This document shows, piece by piece, positions 1 to 7,358 of a stretch of DNA of 64,000 bases. The stretch's first letter is position 1. Each line of letters begins with the position of its first letter. The notes under the pieces were generated by a model, which was not told where the DNA came from, searched no databases, and saw only the letters and a program-made list of their open reading frames with translations. The translations under genes were made by a program, and so were the position numbers. Origin of the DNA: Fontibacter flavus (lineage in GTDB: Bacteria; Bacteroidota; Bacteroidia; Cytophagales; Cyclobacteriaceae); contig NZ_JBHLWI010000040.1 of NCBI RefSeq assembly GCF_042432905.1, positions 66,500 to 130,499 of the forward strand, read 5' to 3'.

Positions 1-774
1 GCCGAACTCATAGACACCATCAAAACCACCTACGATCAATCTTTTCAGATAAAGCTCATTGGCAATCCTCAGGTAAAGCGGCATATCCAAAGTATTGTGA
101 TGTGTCTGGAAAGGCCTCGCTGCAGCACCTCCATGTACCTGTTGCAGGATTGGCGTTTCAACTTCCAGCCATCCATGATCATCAAAATAACTGCGCATGT
201 TGGTGATGATTTTTGAACGGGTCAAAAACACCTGCTTTACTTCCGGATTTACCGTAAGATCCACATAACGCTGTCTATATCTTAATTCCGGGTCAGTAAA
301 GCCGTCATAAACATTGCCTTCTTCATCTCTTTTTACCACAGGAAGTGGCTTTACAGACTTAGAGAGGATTTTTAACTCAGTCACATGAAGGGAAATTTCA
401 CCGGTTTGGGTGGTGAAAATGTATCCTTTTACACCGATAAAATCTCCAATGCCCAACAACTTCTTAAAGACAGTATTGTAAAATGTCTTGTCGTCTTCCG
501 GGCAGATGTCATCTCTTCTGATATAAATCTGCAGTCTTCCTGTAGAATCCTGAATTTCTGCAAAGGAAGCAGAGCCCATGATCCGGCGGCTCATCAACCT
601 TCCTGCAATTGAGATGCTTTTGTAGTCGGTTTTGTTGTTTTCGTAGTTTTTATGGATGTCTTCAGCGGTGACATTGATTGGGAAGGTTTCGGCTGGATAT
701 GGATTAATCCCCAGTTTCATCAATTCTTCCCTGTCTTTCCTTCTCTCTAACTCCTGTTCGCTTAATAACTGCAT
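1..774 (-). CDS. lysS: Lysyl-tRNA synthetase, class II, N-terminal part (cut by window edge)
   Basis: The first 258 residues are visible, and the gene runs off the left edge. The enzyme charges tRNA-Lys with lysine in the cytoplasm. The N-terminal OB-fold anticodon-binding domain is seen around residues 55-150, with SIAGRLMSRRIMGSASFAEI followed by STGRLQIYIRRD. The class II catalytic domain begins with RYRQRYVDL and the motif 1 region (RSKIITNMRSYF, then GWLEVETPIL), followed by GGAAARPFQTHHN and LYLRIANELYLKRL. Motifs 2 and 3 lie outside the window. The ATG at 772-774 is the natural start (MQLLSEQELERRKDREEL). It lies 122 bp downstream of the proline dehydrogenase gene on the same strand; no promoter was recognised between them. 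Confidence 0.96.
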   Translation of the reverse strand, partial: MQLLSEQELERRKDREELMKLGINPYPAETFPINVTAEDIHKNYENNKTDYKSISIAGRLMSRRIMGSASFAEIQDSTGRLQIYIRRDDICPEDDKTFYNTVFKKLLGIGDFIGVKGYIFTTQTGEISLHVTELKILSKSVKPLPVVKRDEEGNVYDGFTDPELRYRQRYVDLTVNPEVKQVFLTRSKIITNMRSYFDDHGWLEVETPILQQVHGGAAARPFQTHHNTLDMPLYLRIANELYLKRLIVGGFDGVYEFG

Positions 775-896
775 TGTAAATATAGATTTGAGATATATGG
801 TGAAATCATCTGTTCAGGATGTTTTGATGTATCCATCACTTTTTTTAAATATGATGATTTTTAGGTTTCGATTACTCTTTTAACTTTTTTGTTTGA

Positions 897-2087
897 TTAA
901 TGGTTTTTCAGAGCCTTTCTTCTGGCCATTTCTTTTCGGATCAGGTCAAACTCCCTACTGCTTTGTCCCGCCACAGAGGTGTTTTCCTCAGCTCTCCTTG
1001 ACAGGTAAGGCATGACTTTTTCTACTGGACCATATGGTACATACTTCACTACATTATAGCCTGCATCAGCGAGATTGAATGAAATATTGTCACTCATTCC
1101 GTACAATTGGGCAAAATAAACCCTTTCATCATTCTCGGTCAATCCAAACTCAGAGATGAGTTCAGCTAGATAGTGATTGCTACGTTCGTTATGCGAACCG
1201 GAAACCAAATTCATGGTGGCAATATTTTCAATGCAGAACCTAACAGCTGCATCATAGTCCCTATCTGTAGAAGCTTTATCTGGTTGGATAGGGCTTGTGT
1301 ATCCCATTTTGTCAGCTCTTTCTCTTTCCTTTTCCATATAAGCCCCTCTTACCAGTTTCGCTCCAAGGAAATATCCTTTTTGAGTTGCAATTTCATGGGC
1401 ATCCTTAAGTCTCTGAAGCATGTCATGGCGGTACATTTGGAAAGTATTGAAAACCACACAGCTTTCTTTGTTGTATTTTTCCATGGCTTCATAGACCATT
1501 TTGTCCAAAGTGTCCTGATACCAGGAATCTTCAGCGTCTATGAGGATTTTGGTTCCTGCATCATAAGCTGCGCGGCATAATTCATCCACCCTTTTTTGAA
1601 TTTTTCGGAAAGCTTCCTGCTCCTTATTGCTCAGCGTTTTACCTTCCTGCACTTTGGTCATGATCTGATAATCTCCAAGTCCTGTCACCTTGAATACCGC
1701 AAAAGGAATATTCGGGTCATCAGCAGACCTTTGGATGGTTTTCAGGATTTCATTTTTGGTGGCATCAAAACTTGCTTCATCTCCTTTTCCTTCTACAGAA
1801 TAATCCAAGATGGTTTTGACATTGAATGAGGCAAGTTTTTGTACAGAGACTTCACAATCTGAGATGTTTTCACCTCCGCAGAAATGTCCGAACATGGTTG
1901 CTTTCATTAGGCCTTTGATAGGTAATCCTAAAGCAAAAGACCAATTGGCCAACTTGGTTCCCAAGCTTACAGCCAAATTATTGTTGACAGTGGCAAAGAT
2001 GTAATACATCTTCCTCAATTCGTTATCCGATTTAGAGGCAAAGGCCACTTCTAAATTCTCAAAAGAAATTTTGGGTTTTACTGGCAT
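897..2087 (-). CDS. putA-like (PRODH): Proline dehydrogenase
   Basis: A 396-residue monofunctional proline dehydrogenase, an FAD enzyme that oxidises L-proline to pyrroline-5-carboxylate and passes electrons to the quinone pool. The TIM-barrel family motifs are present: ILDYSVEGK, KILIDAEDSW, FNTFQMYRHD, GAKLVRGAYMEKER, SGSHNERS and, near residue 365, the substrate-binding RRAEENTS. It lacks the P5C dehydrogenase domain of bifunctional PutA. The ORF extends ten codons upstream to a TTG (2117), but the ATG at 2085-2087 (MPVKPKISFENLEV) fits the family better and is chosen. The next gene upstream is divergent, across a 248-bp gap in which I see no clear promoter. The symbol is by family only. 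Confidence 0.93.
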   Translation of the reverse strand: MPVKPKISFENLEVAFASKSDNELRKMYYIFATVNNNLAVSLGTKLANWSFALGLPIKGLMKATMFGHFCGGENISDCEVSVQKLASFNVKTILDYSVEGKGDEASFDATKNEILKTIQRSADDPNIPFAVFKVTGLGDYQIMTKVQEGKTLSNKEQEAFRKIQKRVDELCRAAYDAGTKILIDAEDSWYQDTLDKMVYEAMEKYNKESCVVFNTFQMYRHDMLQRLKDAHEIATQKGYFLGAKLVRGAYMEKERERADKMGYTSPIQPDKASTDRDYDAAVRFCIENIATMNLVSGSHNERSNHYLAELISEFGLTENDERVYFAQLYGMSDNISFNLADAGYNVVKYVPYGPVEKVMPYLSRRAEENTSVAGQSSREFDLIRKEMARRKALKNH

Positions 2088-2335
2088 ATGGGTTGGATCA
2101 AGCTGCAAATATATCAAAAAAACTCCAGTCAGATAGCGTTTGTTTGGTTATTTGCAGCGGTTATTTTGATAGTTATTTCACTGTTTCAAAATGTGTTATT
2201 AGCTTTTAAAAATAGAAAATTCCTGGATAAGGAATTTGGTAATAGTTAAAATACTTTCTCTTTTTGCGGGAGTATTTTGGCTAAAAACCTTTATTTGTCG
2301 TAGAAAATTTTTGCGCGTATTATTCCAATCTAGGT

Positions 2336-3463
2336 ATGAAAAGCACTTATGCAATTATTTTGTTATTGTTGATTCCGTATCTGACTGTTGCTCAGTCTTT
2401 TTTTAATTTGAAAAAAGATCCTCCAAGGTTTGTTAAATATCTTGATTTGAGTTTTGAAGGGGGGCCTATGTTGGGAAATGGGACGGAATTTGGAGATATG
2501 GTCAGGAATAGATCCACTTACCTGGGACTTGATGCTCGCTTAGGATTTAGACAGGGGGCAGAATCTACCTATGCAAAGGTGTACAGGTTTCCGATATTTG
2601 GAGTGGGTTTTTATGCATCTACTTTTCATAATGCAGATGTAGGTGAACCAAATGCCCTGTATTTTTTTATGGAAACGCCTGTGAGTCGTAATATTGATAA
2701 GAACTGGAAGCTCAATTATTTTTTCTCTTATGGGCTTTCGTATAATTTTAATCCTTTTGATCCGGAGGAAAACCCGCTTAACCTATTTATTGGCTCCAAT
2801 AGGAATGCTTATCTTCACCTTGGTTTCAAACTTTCCAGAAAGTTGACAGACCGCACAGACATAGATGCTTCTTTAGGGTTTAAGCATTTTTCAAATGGTG
2901 CATCGAGCCTTCCCAATTCAGGTATTAATTTGATCCCGTTGTCTTTAGGAGCTTCTTACAGGCTGACTAAGGACCATGATAAAGATTTTAGCCATACCCA
3001 ATTGTCCCAGCACCAAAGGAAAACGGTATTGCATGTATATGTTGCACCTGGGGTTAGGGAATACTTTATCGGCGATGCCAATAATTTAAAGCTGGCAAGC
3101 GGCGTACATGTGTTGCGTGAGATTTCCTATAAACATAGATTGGGAATCGGGTTTGACCATTTTTATTCTGCAAATGCAGAAAGTAGGTTGGCCAATGGGA
3201 TTAGTTCTCCATTTTGGGATTCTAATTCCTTTGGTGTATTCGCTTCTTGGGAGTGGCTATTGACAGAGCATCTATATGCACCGATGGGAATAGGGGCATA
3301 TCTGCACCGAAATTCCCACAATGATGAGTGGAACTGGTATTATCAGAGAGCAGGTTTGCGGTATAGGTTCAACAATAATATGTTTGCAGGGGTGAGTATC
3401 AAGGCCCATAAAGGAAAGGCAGATTTTTTTGAATGGACCTTGGGATACTCTATTTTTAAATAA
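2336..3463 (+). CDS. Outer membrane lipid A deacylase-like protein (acyloxyacyl hydrolase, PagL family)
   Basis: A 375-residue exported beta-barrel protein. Residues 1-20 are a signal peptide ending LTVAQ. The segment GFKHFSNGAS carries the PagL His-x-Ser-Asn signature (H184, S186), in which His and Ser belong to the catalytic triad that removes the 3-O-acyl chain from lipid A in the outer membrane. Aromatic, alternating strands occur throughout, and the protein ends in a typical barrel strand (FFEWTLGYSIFK). Classical PagL is about 170 residues. Here roughly 160 extra C-terminal residues form what looks like a second set of barrel strands. The gene ends 55 bp before the first DAHP synthase and may be co-transcribed with it. 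Family assignment is good; lipid A activity is inferred from the motif. Confidence 0.75.
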   Translation: MKSTYAIILLLLIPYLTVAQSFFNLKKDPPRFVKYLDLSFEGGPMLGNGTEFGDMVRNRSTYLGLDARLGFRQGAESTYAKVYRFPIFGVGFYASTFHNADVGEPNALYFFMETPVSRNIDKNWKLNYFFSYGLSYNFNPFDPEENPLNLFIGSNRNAYLHLGFKLSRKLTDRTDIDASLGFKHFSNGASSLPNSGINLIPLSLGASYRLTKDHDKDFSHTQLSQHQRKTVLHVYVAPGVREYFIGDANNLKLASGVHVLREISYKHRLGIGFDHFYSANAESRLANGISSPFWDSNSFGVFASWEWLLTEHLYAPMGIGAYLHRNSHNDEWNWYYQRAGLRYRFNNNMFAGVSIKAHKGKADFFEWTLGYSIFK

Positions 3464-3518
3464 TTATGATAAACTTACCGGCGAAATTCAGTGTTTTATC
3501 TCCAAAACAAGATCAAAA

Positions 3519-4619
3519 TTGGAAATCAAGAGCTTAAAAGACTGGGGACTATCCCCTCAGCAACCTTTTGTCATCGCAGGACCATGTAGTGTCGAGACAC
3601 CTGAGCAACTGGATAAGACAGTTTCTGCTTTGGTAAAAAACGGAATCGACATGATCAGAGGAGGAGTGTGGAAGCCAAGGACCCGGCCAAACAGTTTTGA
3701 AGGTGTGGGAAGTATTGCCCTTCCCTGGATAAAGGAGGTCAAAGAAAAATATGGGGTGAAATTTGCTATTGAGGTGGCAAGTCCTTTTCATGTGGAGGAA
3801 GCATTGCGCTTTGGAATAGATATGCTGTGGGTAGGGGCAAGATCGACGGTCAACCCCTTTACTGTTCAGGAAATAGCCAATAGCTTAAAAGGTGTAGATG
3901 TACCTGTTCTGGTAAAGAACCCCGTTAATCCAGATCTTGCATTATGGATTGGTGCTTTGGAAAGGATCAATCATGCAGGTATTACAAGGTTGGGAGCCAT
4001 CCATAGGGGCTTTTCTAATTTCAACGATACTGTTTATCGAAATAGTCCCACCTGGCAGATACCTCTTGAACTCAGGACCCGTTATCCTCAAATTCCCTTG
4101 ATCAATGATCCAAGTCATATCAGTGGAAAAAGAGATTTGATTCCCCATATCGCACAAATGGCTTTGGATTTGAATTTTGACGGATTGATCATTGAGTCGC
4201 ATATAGATCCCGACCAAGCATGGTCTGATGCTGCCCAGCAGCTAAAGCCGGAGGCTCTTGCGGAATTGATTGGCCAACTCCATACCCGATTGGTTTCTGT
4301 GGATAATCCTGTATTCGAGTCTCAGCTAGAAATTATCCGTGAGCATATTGATGAGGTCGATAGGGAGATTCTTGAAGCATTGAGCAGAAGGATGAGGTTG
4401 GTGGAAAAAGCAGGGGAATACAAGAAAATGAACAATGTGGCTATTTTCCAAATGGAGAGATGGAAGAAGGTGTTCGAGACAAGGCCTGAATGGGCGAGGG
4501 CCTTACAGGTCAATCCTGAGTTTGTTAAAGAATTATTCCAGCTTATCCATACAGAATCCATTAAGAAACAAGAGGAGATCATGGGCGTAGCCTTCTATTC
4601 GGAAGAGAAGAAAAAGTGA
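3519..4619 (+). CDS. aroG-like (DAHPS-CM): Bifunctional DAHP synthase / chorismate mutase, paralog 1
   Basis: This enzyme makes DAHP from PEP and erythrose-4-phosphate, the entry step of the shikimate pathway, and carries a chorismate mutase domain. Residues 1-260 are a type I-beta DAHP synthase barrel with GPCS at 21-24 (metal-binding Cys23), KPRTRPNSFEG, ARSTVNPF, VKNPVNPDL, GAIHRGFS, NDPSH and AWSDA. Residues about 275-355 are an AroQ-type mutase (EHIDEVDREILEALSRRMR, GEYKK, MERWKKV, TESIKKQ). The ORF opens at a TTG inside the upstream gene (3429), but the in-frame TTG at 3519 gives MEIKSLKDWGL, matching the start and length (366 versus 365 aa) of paralog 2, so I chose it. In related Bacteroidota (Prevotella, Porphyromonas) the mutase domain gives feedback control of the synthase; that is family knowledge. 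Confidence 0.93.
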   Translation: MEIKSLKDWGLSPQQPFVIAGPCSVETPEQLDKTVSALVKNGIDMIRGGVWKPRTRPNSFEGVGSIALPWIKEVKEKYGVKFAIEVASPFHVEEALRFGIDMLWVGARSTVNPFTVQEIANSLKGVDVPVLVKNPVNPDLALWIGALERINHAGITRLGAIHRGFSNFNDTVYRNSPTWQIPLELRTRYPQIPLINDPSHISGKRDLIPHIAQMALDLNFDGLIIESHIDPDQAWSDAAQQLKPEALAELIGQLHTRLVSVDNPVFESQLEIIREHIDEVDREILEALSRRMRLVEKAGEYKKMNNVAIFQMERWKKVFETRPEWARALQVNPEFVKELFQLIHTESIKKQEEIMGVAFYSEEKKK

Positions 4620-4725
4620 TACGGAATATTATTTGGAATTTGTTGAAAAATTTATTCAAATTGCCTGAATGATGAATGATGTTGGCTCCTGTTGAATAAA
4701 TTTTAAAAAATTATTCAAAAATTGA

Positions 4726-4756
4726 TTTGTTTTTAAAGAAGTACCCTTTACATTTG
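4726..4756 (+). promoter_or_regulatory. Bacteroidota-type promoter for the aromatic leader transcript
   Basis: The -33 box TTTG (4726-4729) and the -7 box TACATTTG (4749-4756) are separated by exactly 19 bp, a full match to the TTTG-N19-TAnnTTTG consensus used by the primary sigma factor of Bacteroidota. Transcription would start within a few bases of 4760, almost at the ATG of the leader ORF (4761). Confidence 0.75.
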
Positions 4757-4760
4757 AAAC

Positions 4761-4856
4761 ATGTTAATCGCAGTCTTCGCATATTTTACCTTCTTTTACT
4801 TTTACTTTCGTCCTGAAGGTCGAATCGGAGCTGCTTATTGTCTGGTAAAAAAATAA
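4761..4856 (+). CDS. Aromatic-rich attenuator leader peptide (31 aa)
   Basis: A short ORF from ATG 4761 to TAA 4856. Residues 5-16 read VFAYFTFFYFYF; the whole peptide has six Phe (residues 6, 9, 11, 12, 14, 16) and four Tyr (8, 13, 15, 26). This density is like pheL-type leader peptides of Proteobacteria, in which ribosome stalling at scarce aminoacyl-tRNA switches RNA folding. The Phe/Tyr run ends at 4808 and reaches the first bases of region 1 of the attenuator hairpins, which starts at 4807. The downstream gene is a DAHP synthase/chorismate mutase, the committed step for both amino acids. Because the promoter -7 box ends at 4756, the transcript may be leaderless or nearly so. No Shine-Dalgarno sequence is visible. 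Translation is inferred, not shown. Confidence 0.8.
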   Translation: MLIAVFAYFTFFYFYFRPEGRIGAAYCLVKK

Positions 4857-4905
4857 AAATCTATAAACCAAAGAAAGCCCGATTCGAAAGAGTCGGGCTT
4901 TTTTT
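4807..4905 (+). promoter_or_regulatory. Transcription attenuator: mutually exclusive hairpins before DAHP synthase paralog 2
   Basis: Three alternative pairings are visible. 1:2 is TTCGTCC (4807-4813) with GGTCGAA (4818-4824), loop TGAA, one T-T mismatch. 2:3 (antiterminator) is CGAATCGG (4821-4828) with CCGATTCG (4879-4886), eight perfect pairs. 3:4 is the terminator AAAGCCCGATT (4874-4884) with AGTCGGGCTTT (4891-4901), followed by a T-run. Segments 2 and 3 lie at the end of and just beyond the leader ORF. A ribosome stalled on the Phe/Tyr codons would cover segment 1 and free segment 2 to pair with 3, allowing read-through. A ribosome reaching the stop codon would cover segment 2 and let 3:4 terminate. 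The pairings are seen in the sequence; the switching is inferred by analogy with trp/phe leaders. Confidence 0.78.
4874..4905 (+). terminator. Intrinsic terminator (attenuator segment 3:4)
   Basis: An 11-bp stem (one G-T wobble) with loop CGAAAG, followed by seven T residues to 4905. It ends only 18 bases before the ATG of the downstream enzyme. There is no complete upstream gene it would need to end, other than the leader ORF and read-through from paralog 1, so it is best read as the regulated terminator. Confidence 0.85.
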
Positions 4906-4923
4906 ATTTAAACCTAAATTGTC

Positions 4924-6021
4924 ATGCAAGACCACTTACAAATCAAAGACTGGGGATTAGGCCTTCAAGGTCACACCATCATCGCAGGCCCATGTAGTGC
5001 CGAAACACCTGAACAGATTGAAAAAGTCTGTTTGGATATGAAAAAGGAAAATATGGTACCGGATATGTTCCGCGCAGGGATTTGGAAGCCAAGAACTAGG
5101 CCAGGATCTTTTGAAGGAATTGGTGAAGATGGTCTTAAATGGATGGAGATAGTAAGGCATCATCTGAACATTCCGATCACTACGGAAGTGGGCAATGCAG
5201 CCCATGTCGAAATGGCTCTGAAGCATAAAGTAGATGTCCTATGGGTAGGTGCAAGAACAACAGTTAATCCTTTTGCAGTTCAGGAGATTGCCGATGCCCT
5301 TAGAGGTGTGGATATTCCTGTGATGGTCAAAAACCCTATGAATCCTGATCTTCAGCTTTGGTTAGGGGCTCTTGAAAGGTTCTCTGCTATAGGCATCAAG
5401 AAACTGGCTGCCATCCATAGGGGATTCTCAGATTCCTATGATAAAAGGTTTAGGAACAAGCCGAACTGGTCTATGCCTATTCACTTAAAAAGAGAGTGGA
5501 AGGGAATGGAAGTGATCAATGATCCAAGCCATATAGTAGGTAACAGGGAAGGGATTCTGGAAACTGCCCAAAGGGCCATCAATTTCGGTTTGGATGGCTT
5601 GATGATTGAAACCCACCATGACCCGGATAATGCATGGTCTGATGCCAAGCAGCAGGTGACTCCGGCAAGATTAAAGGAAATTCTTTCCCAAATTGACTTC
5701 AAGGACACTTTAGGAGAGGAAAATCCCGGTGAAAGATTGAATGATCTAAGGGTAGCGATTGACCATCTTGATGATCAGTTGTTGGATTTATTACAGGAAA
5801 GGTTCTCCTTAATCGATCAGGTAGGTGCATACAAAAGAGAGCACCATTTGACTGTATTTCAATCTGACAGATGGAAATACGTGATGGAGTCCAGAACACA
5901 AAAGGGAGTCGCTAAAAATCTCAGCGAAAAATTCATGAAAGAATTGTTATACACCATTCATGAAGAATCAGTAAAAAGACAGGAAAAGCAGTTGCGTGCT
6001 GCTGACCCGGTTAAAAAATAA
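4924..6021 (+). CDS. aroG-like (DAHPS-CM): Bifunctional DAHP synthase / chorismate mutase, paralog 2 (attenuator-controlled)
   Basis: A 365-residue enzyme with the same two-domain layout as the gene upstream. The DAHP synthase barrel has AGPCSAETPE (Cys24), FRAGIWKPRTRPGSFEG, ARTTVNPFAVQEIADAL, VKNPMNPDL, AAIHRGFS, NDPSH and AWSDA. It is followed by an AroQ mutase domain from about residue 275 (RVAIDHLDDQLLDLLQERF, GAYKREH, SDRWKYV, HEESVKRQ). All metal and substrate motifs are intact in both copies. The sequences are clearly paralogous but well diverged, so this is not a recent duplication. Start ATG 4924 lies directly after the attenuator terminator, so Phe/Tyr supply probably controls this copy and perhaps the genes that follow. 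A likely reading is that the two copies differ in feedback sensitivity. Confidence 0.94.
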   Translation: MQDHLQIKDWGLGLQGHTIIAGPCSAETPEQIEKVCLDMKKENMVPDMFRAGIWKPRTRPGSFEGIGEDGLKWMEIVRHHLNIPITTEVGNAAHVEMALKHKVDVLWVGARTTVNPFAVQEIADALRGVDIPVMVKNPMNPDLQLWLGALERFSAIGIKKLAAIHRGFSDSYDKRFRNKPNWSMPIHLKREWKGMEVINDPSHIVGNREGILETAQRAINFGLDGLMIETHHDPDNAWSDAKQQVTPARLKEILSQIDFKDTLGEENPGERLNDLRVAIDHLDDQLLDLLQERFSLIDQVGAYKREHHLTVFQSDRWKYVMESRTQKGVAKNLSEKFMKELLYTIHEESVKRQEKQLRAADPVKK

Positions 6022-6031
6022 CCATCAACAG

Positions 6032-6072
6032 TGATCAGACATGCAGGAAATTAATCCCTGCATGCTTGATCA
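6032..6072 (+). repeat. Long imperfect hairpin after DAHP synthase paralog 2
   Basis: TGATCAGACATGCAGG (6032-6047) pairs with CCTGCATGCTTGATCA (6057-6072); 14 of 16 pairs match and the loop is AAATTAATC. No T-run follows, so it is not a standard intrinsic terminator. It may be an mRNA stabiliser, a weak or factor-assisted stop, or a protein site. The remaining ~220 bp before aroB shows only a TAGTTTTG box (6270-6277) resembling a -7 element. Confidence 0.6.
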
Positions 6073-6293
6073 TAAAAGATAGAAGAACTCAGTTTAGATG
6101 GCCTCTCTATCATCGTTAGATTGCTTTCGATGGCATTTGAGCAGGAATCCATTGAATGTTCCCTATTCGGATATTAAGTGCCGTTTTTCAGGAAACATTT
6201 GAATTCAACTTCTTTAAGCTGCCTTCTTGACATTATGCTGAATCCTTACGTAGTTATTGATTTAATCATTAGTTTTGTTAAAAACAATTCAAA

Positions 6294-7331
6294 TTGGAGT
6301 CCATTATATTTTCCAACAATATAGCCGAAGACCTGAAATCCTATCTGGGACAGCTTCATTTTTCCCAATTAGGAGTAATCACGGATTCGCATACAGCGAT
6401 TCATTGTCTTCCAGTGATAGAAGGGAGTTTGCCGGCCAATACTAAAAAATTCAGTTTCCCCGCGGGAGAAGCGAATAAAAACCTTGAGACCTGTGTGCAT
6501 ATATGGCAATGGATGACAGATGAAGGTTTTGACCGAAAATCGCTCATCATCAATCTTGGTGGAGGGGTAACGGGAGACATGGGCGGCTTTTGTGCTGCCA
6601 CTTATAAGAGAGGTGTAAGCTTTATCAATATTCCTACCTCCTTATTATCTATGGTCGATGCCAGTGTAGGTGGGAAGTTGGGGATTGATTTCAATGGTTT
6701 CAAAAATCATATCGGTGTGTTTACACAGCCTGATGCCGTGATCATTTCAGATTTCTTTTTGAAGACGCTTCCAGAGCGTGAATTAAGGTCGGGCTATGCT
6801 GAAGCCCTGAAACATGGATTGATCAGGAATTCCAATTATTTTCATTCACTTAAGATTGAAGGCTGGCAAACCCAATCATGGAGAGAAATCATTGAAAAAT
6901 CCATCAGCATCAAAAAAGAAGTGGTGGAAAAGGATCCAAAAGAATCCAGTTTGAGGAAAATTCTCAACTTCGGTCATACCATTGGACATGCTTTTGAATC
7001 CTTTTACCTGGATTCAGAAAGACATTTGCTCCATGGAGAAGCCATTGCGATAGGGATGATTTGTGAAGCGTATCTTTCATATATCAAATGCGGGCTCCAC
7101 AGGGGAGAAATGGAAGAAATAGTCGGGGCCATTCAGTCGGTATATGGGTTGATTGAAATTCCACAGGAGGATATTGAGGATATTATGATGTTATGCTATC
7201 AAGACAAAAAGAATGAAAGAGGGACGCTTAACTTTTCACTCTTGAGGCATTTGGGTAATTGTGATTATAACATTGCCGTCAATCTGGATGAAATCAGGGC
7301 CTCCATCCAATATTATCAAACATTGAAATAA
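6294..7331 (+). CDS. aroB: 3-dehydroquinate synthase
   Basis: A 345-residue enzyme for the second shikimate step, converting DAHP to 3-dehydroquinate with NAD and a divalent metal. Visible motifs are NLGGGVTGDMGGFCAATYKRG (in part), PTSLLSMVDASVGGK, GYAEALKHG, NFGHTIGHAFES and LHGEAIAIGM; the Glu and His residues in these bind the metal. The start is a TTG at 6294, the only reasonable start giving the usual N-terminus. A TAGTTTTG box at 6270-6277 could supply a local promoter, but it has no TTTG at the matching distance. The gene is followed 27 bp later by aroA, so the two are probably co-transcribed. Confidence 0.95.
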   Translation: MESIIFSNNIAEDLKSYLGQLHFSQLGVITDSHTAIHCLPVIEGSLPANTKKFSFPAGEANKNLETCVHIWQWMTDEGFDRKSLIINLGGGVTGDMGGFCAATYKRGVSFINIPTSLLSMVDASVGGKLGIDFNGFKNHIGVFTQPDAVIISDFFLKTLPERELRSGYAEALKHGLIRNSNYFHSLKIEGWQTQSWREIIEKSISIKKEVVEKDPKESSLRKILNFGHTIGHAFESFYLDSERHLLHGEAIAIGMICEAYLSYIKCGLHRGEMEEIVGAIQSVYGLIEIPQEDIEDIMMLCYQDKKNERGTLNFSLLRHLGNCDYNIAVNLDEIRASIQYYQTLK

Positions 7332-7358
7332 GCTTTCAACTCTAAAAGCCTGCTCAAA

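Noticed and set aside
1173..2004. Plus-strand ORFs of 64-135 codons across the proline dehydrogenase gene
   Set aside because: They lie antisense to a clear enzyme gene and show no family features; they are frame shadows.
2088..2117. Upstream extension of proline dehydrogenase to a TTG
   Set aside because: The ten extra residues (MIYLQLDPTH) are unlike the family N-terminus; the ATG at 2087 is a better start.
3429..3518. N-terminal 30-codon extension of DAHP synthase paralog 1 overlapping the PagL-like gene
   Set aside because: The extension has no match in paralog 2, overlaps a coding region, and the TTG at 3519 gives the matching N-terminus and length.
4821..4832. tRNA T-arm-like GGTCGAATC within the aromatic leader
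   Set aside because: No cloverleaf can be drawn around it; the segment is explained by attenuator pairing.
6098..6202. A 34-codon ORF starting MASLSSLDCFRWH between DAHP synthase 2 and aroB
   Set aside because: No biased composition, no terminator after it, and no hairpin switch like that at 4761-4905, so not a second leader peptide. Could be a chance ORF.
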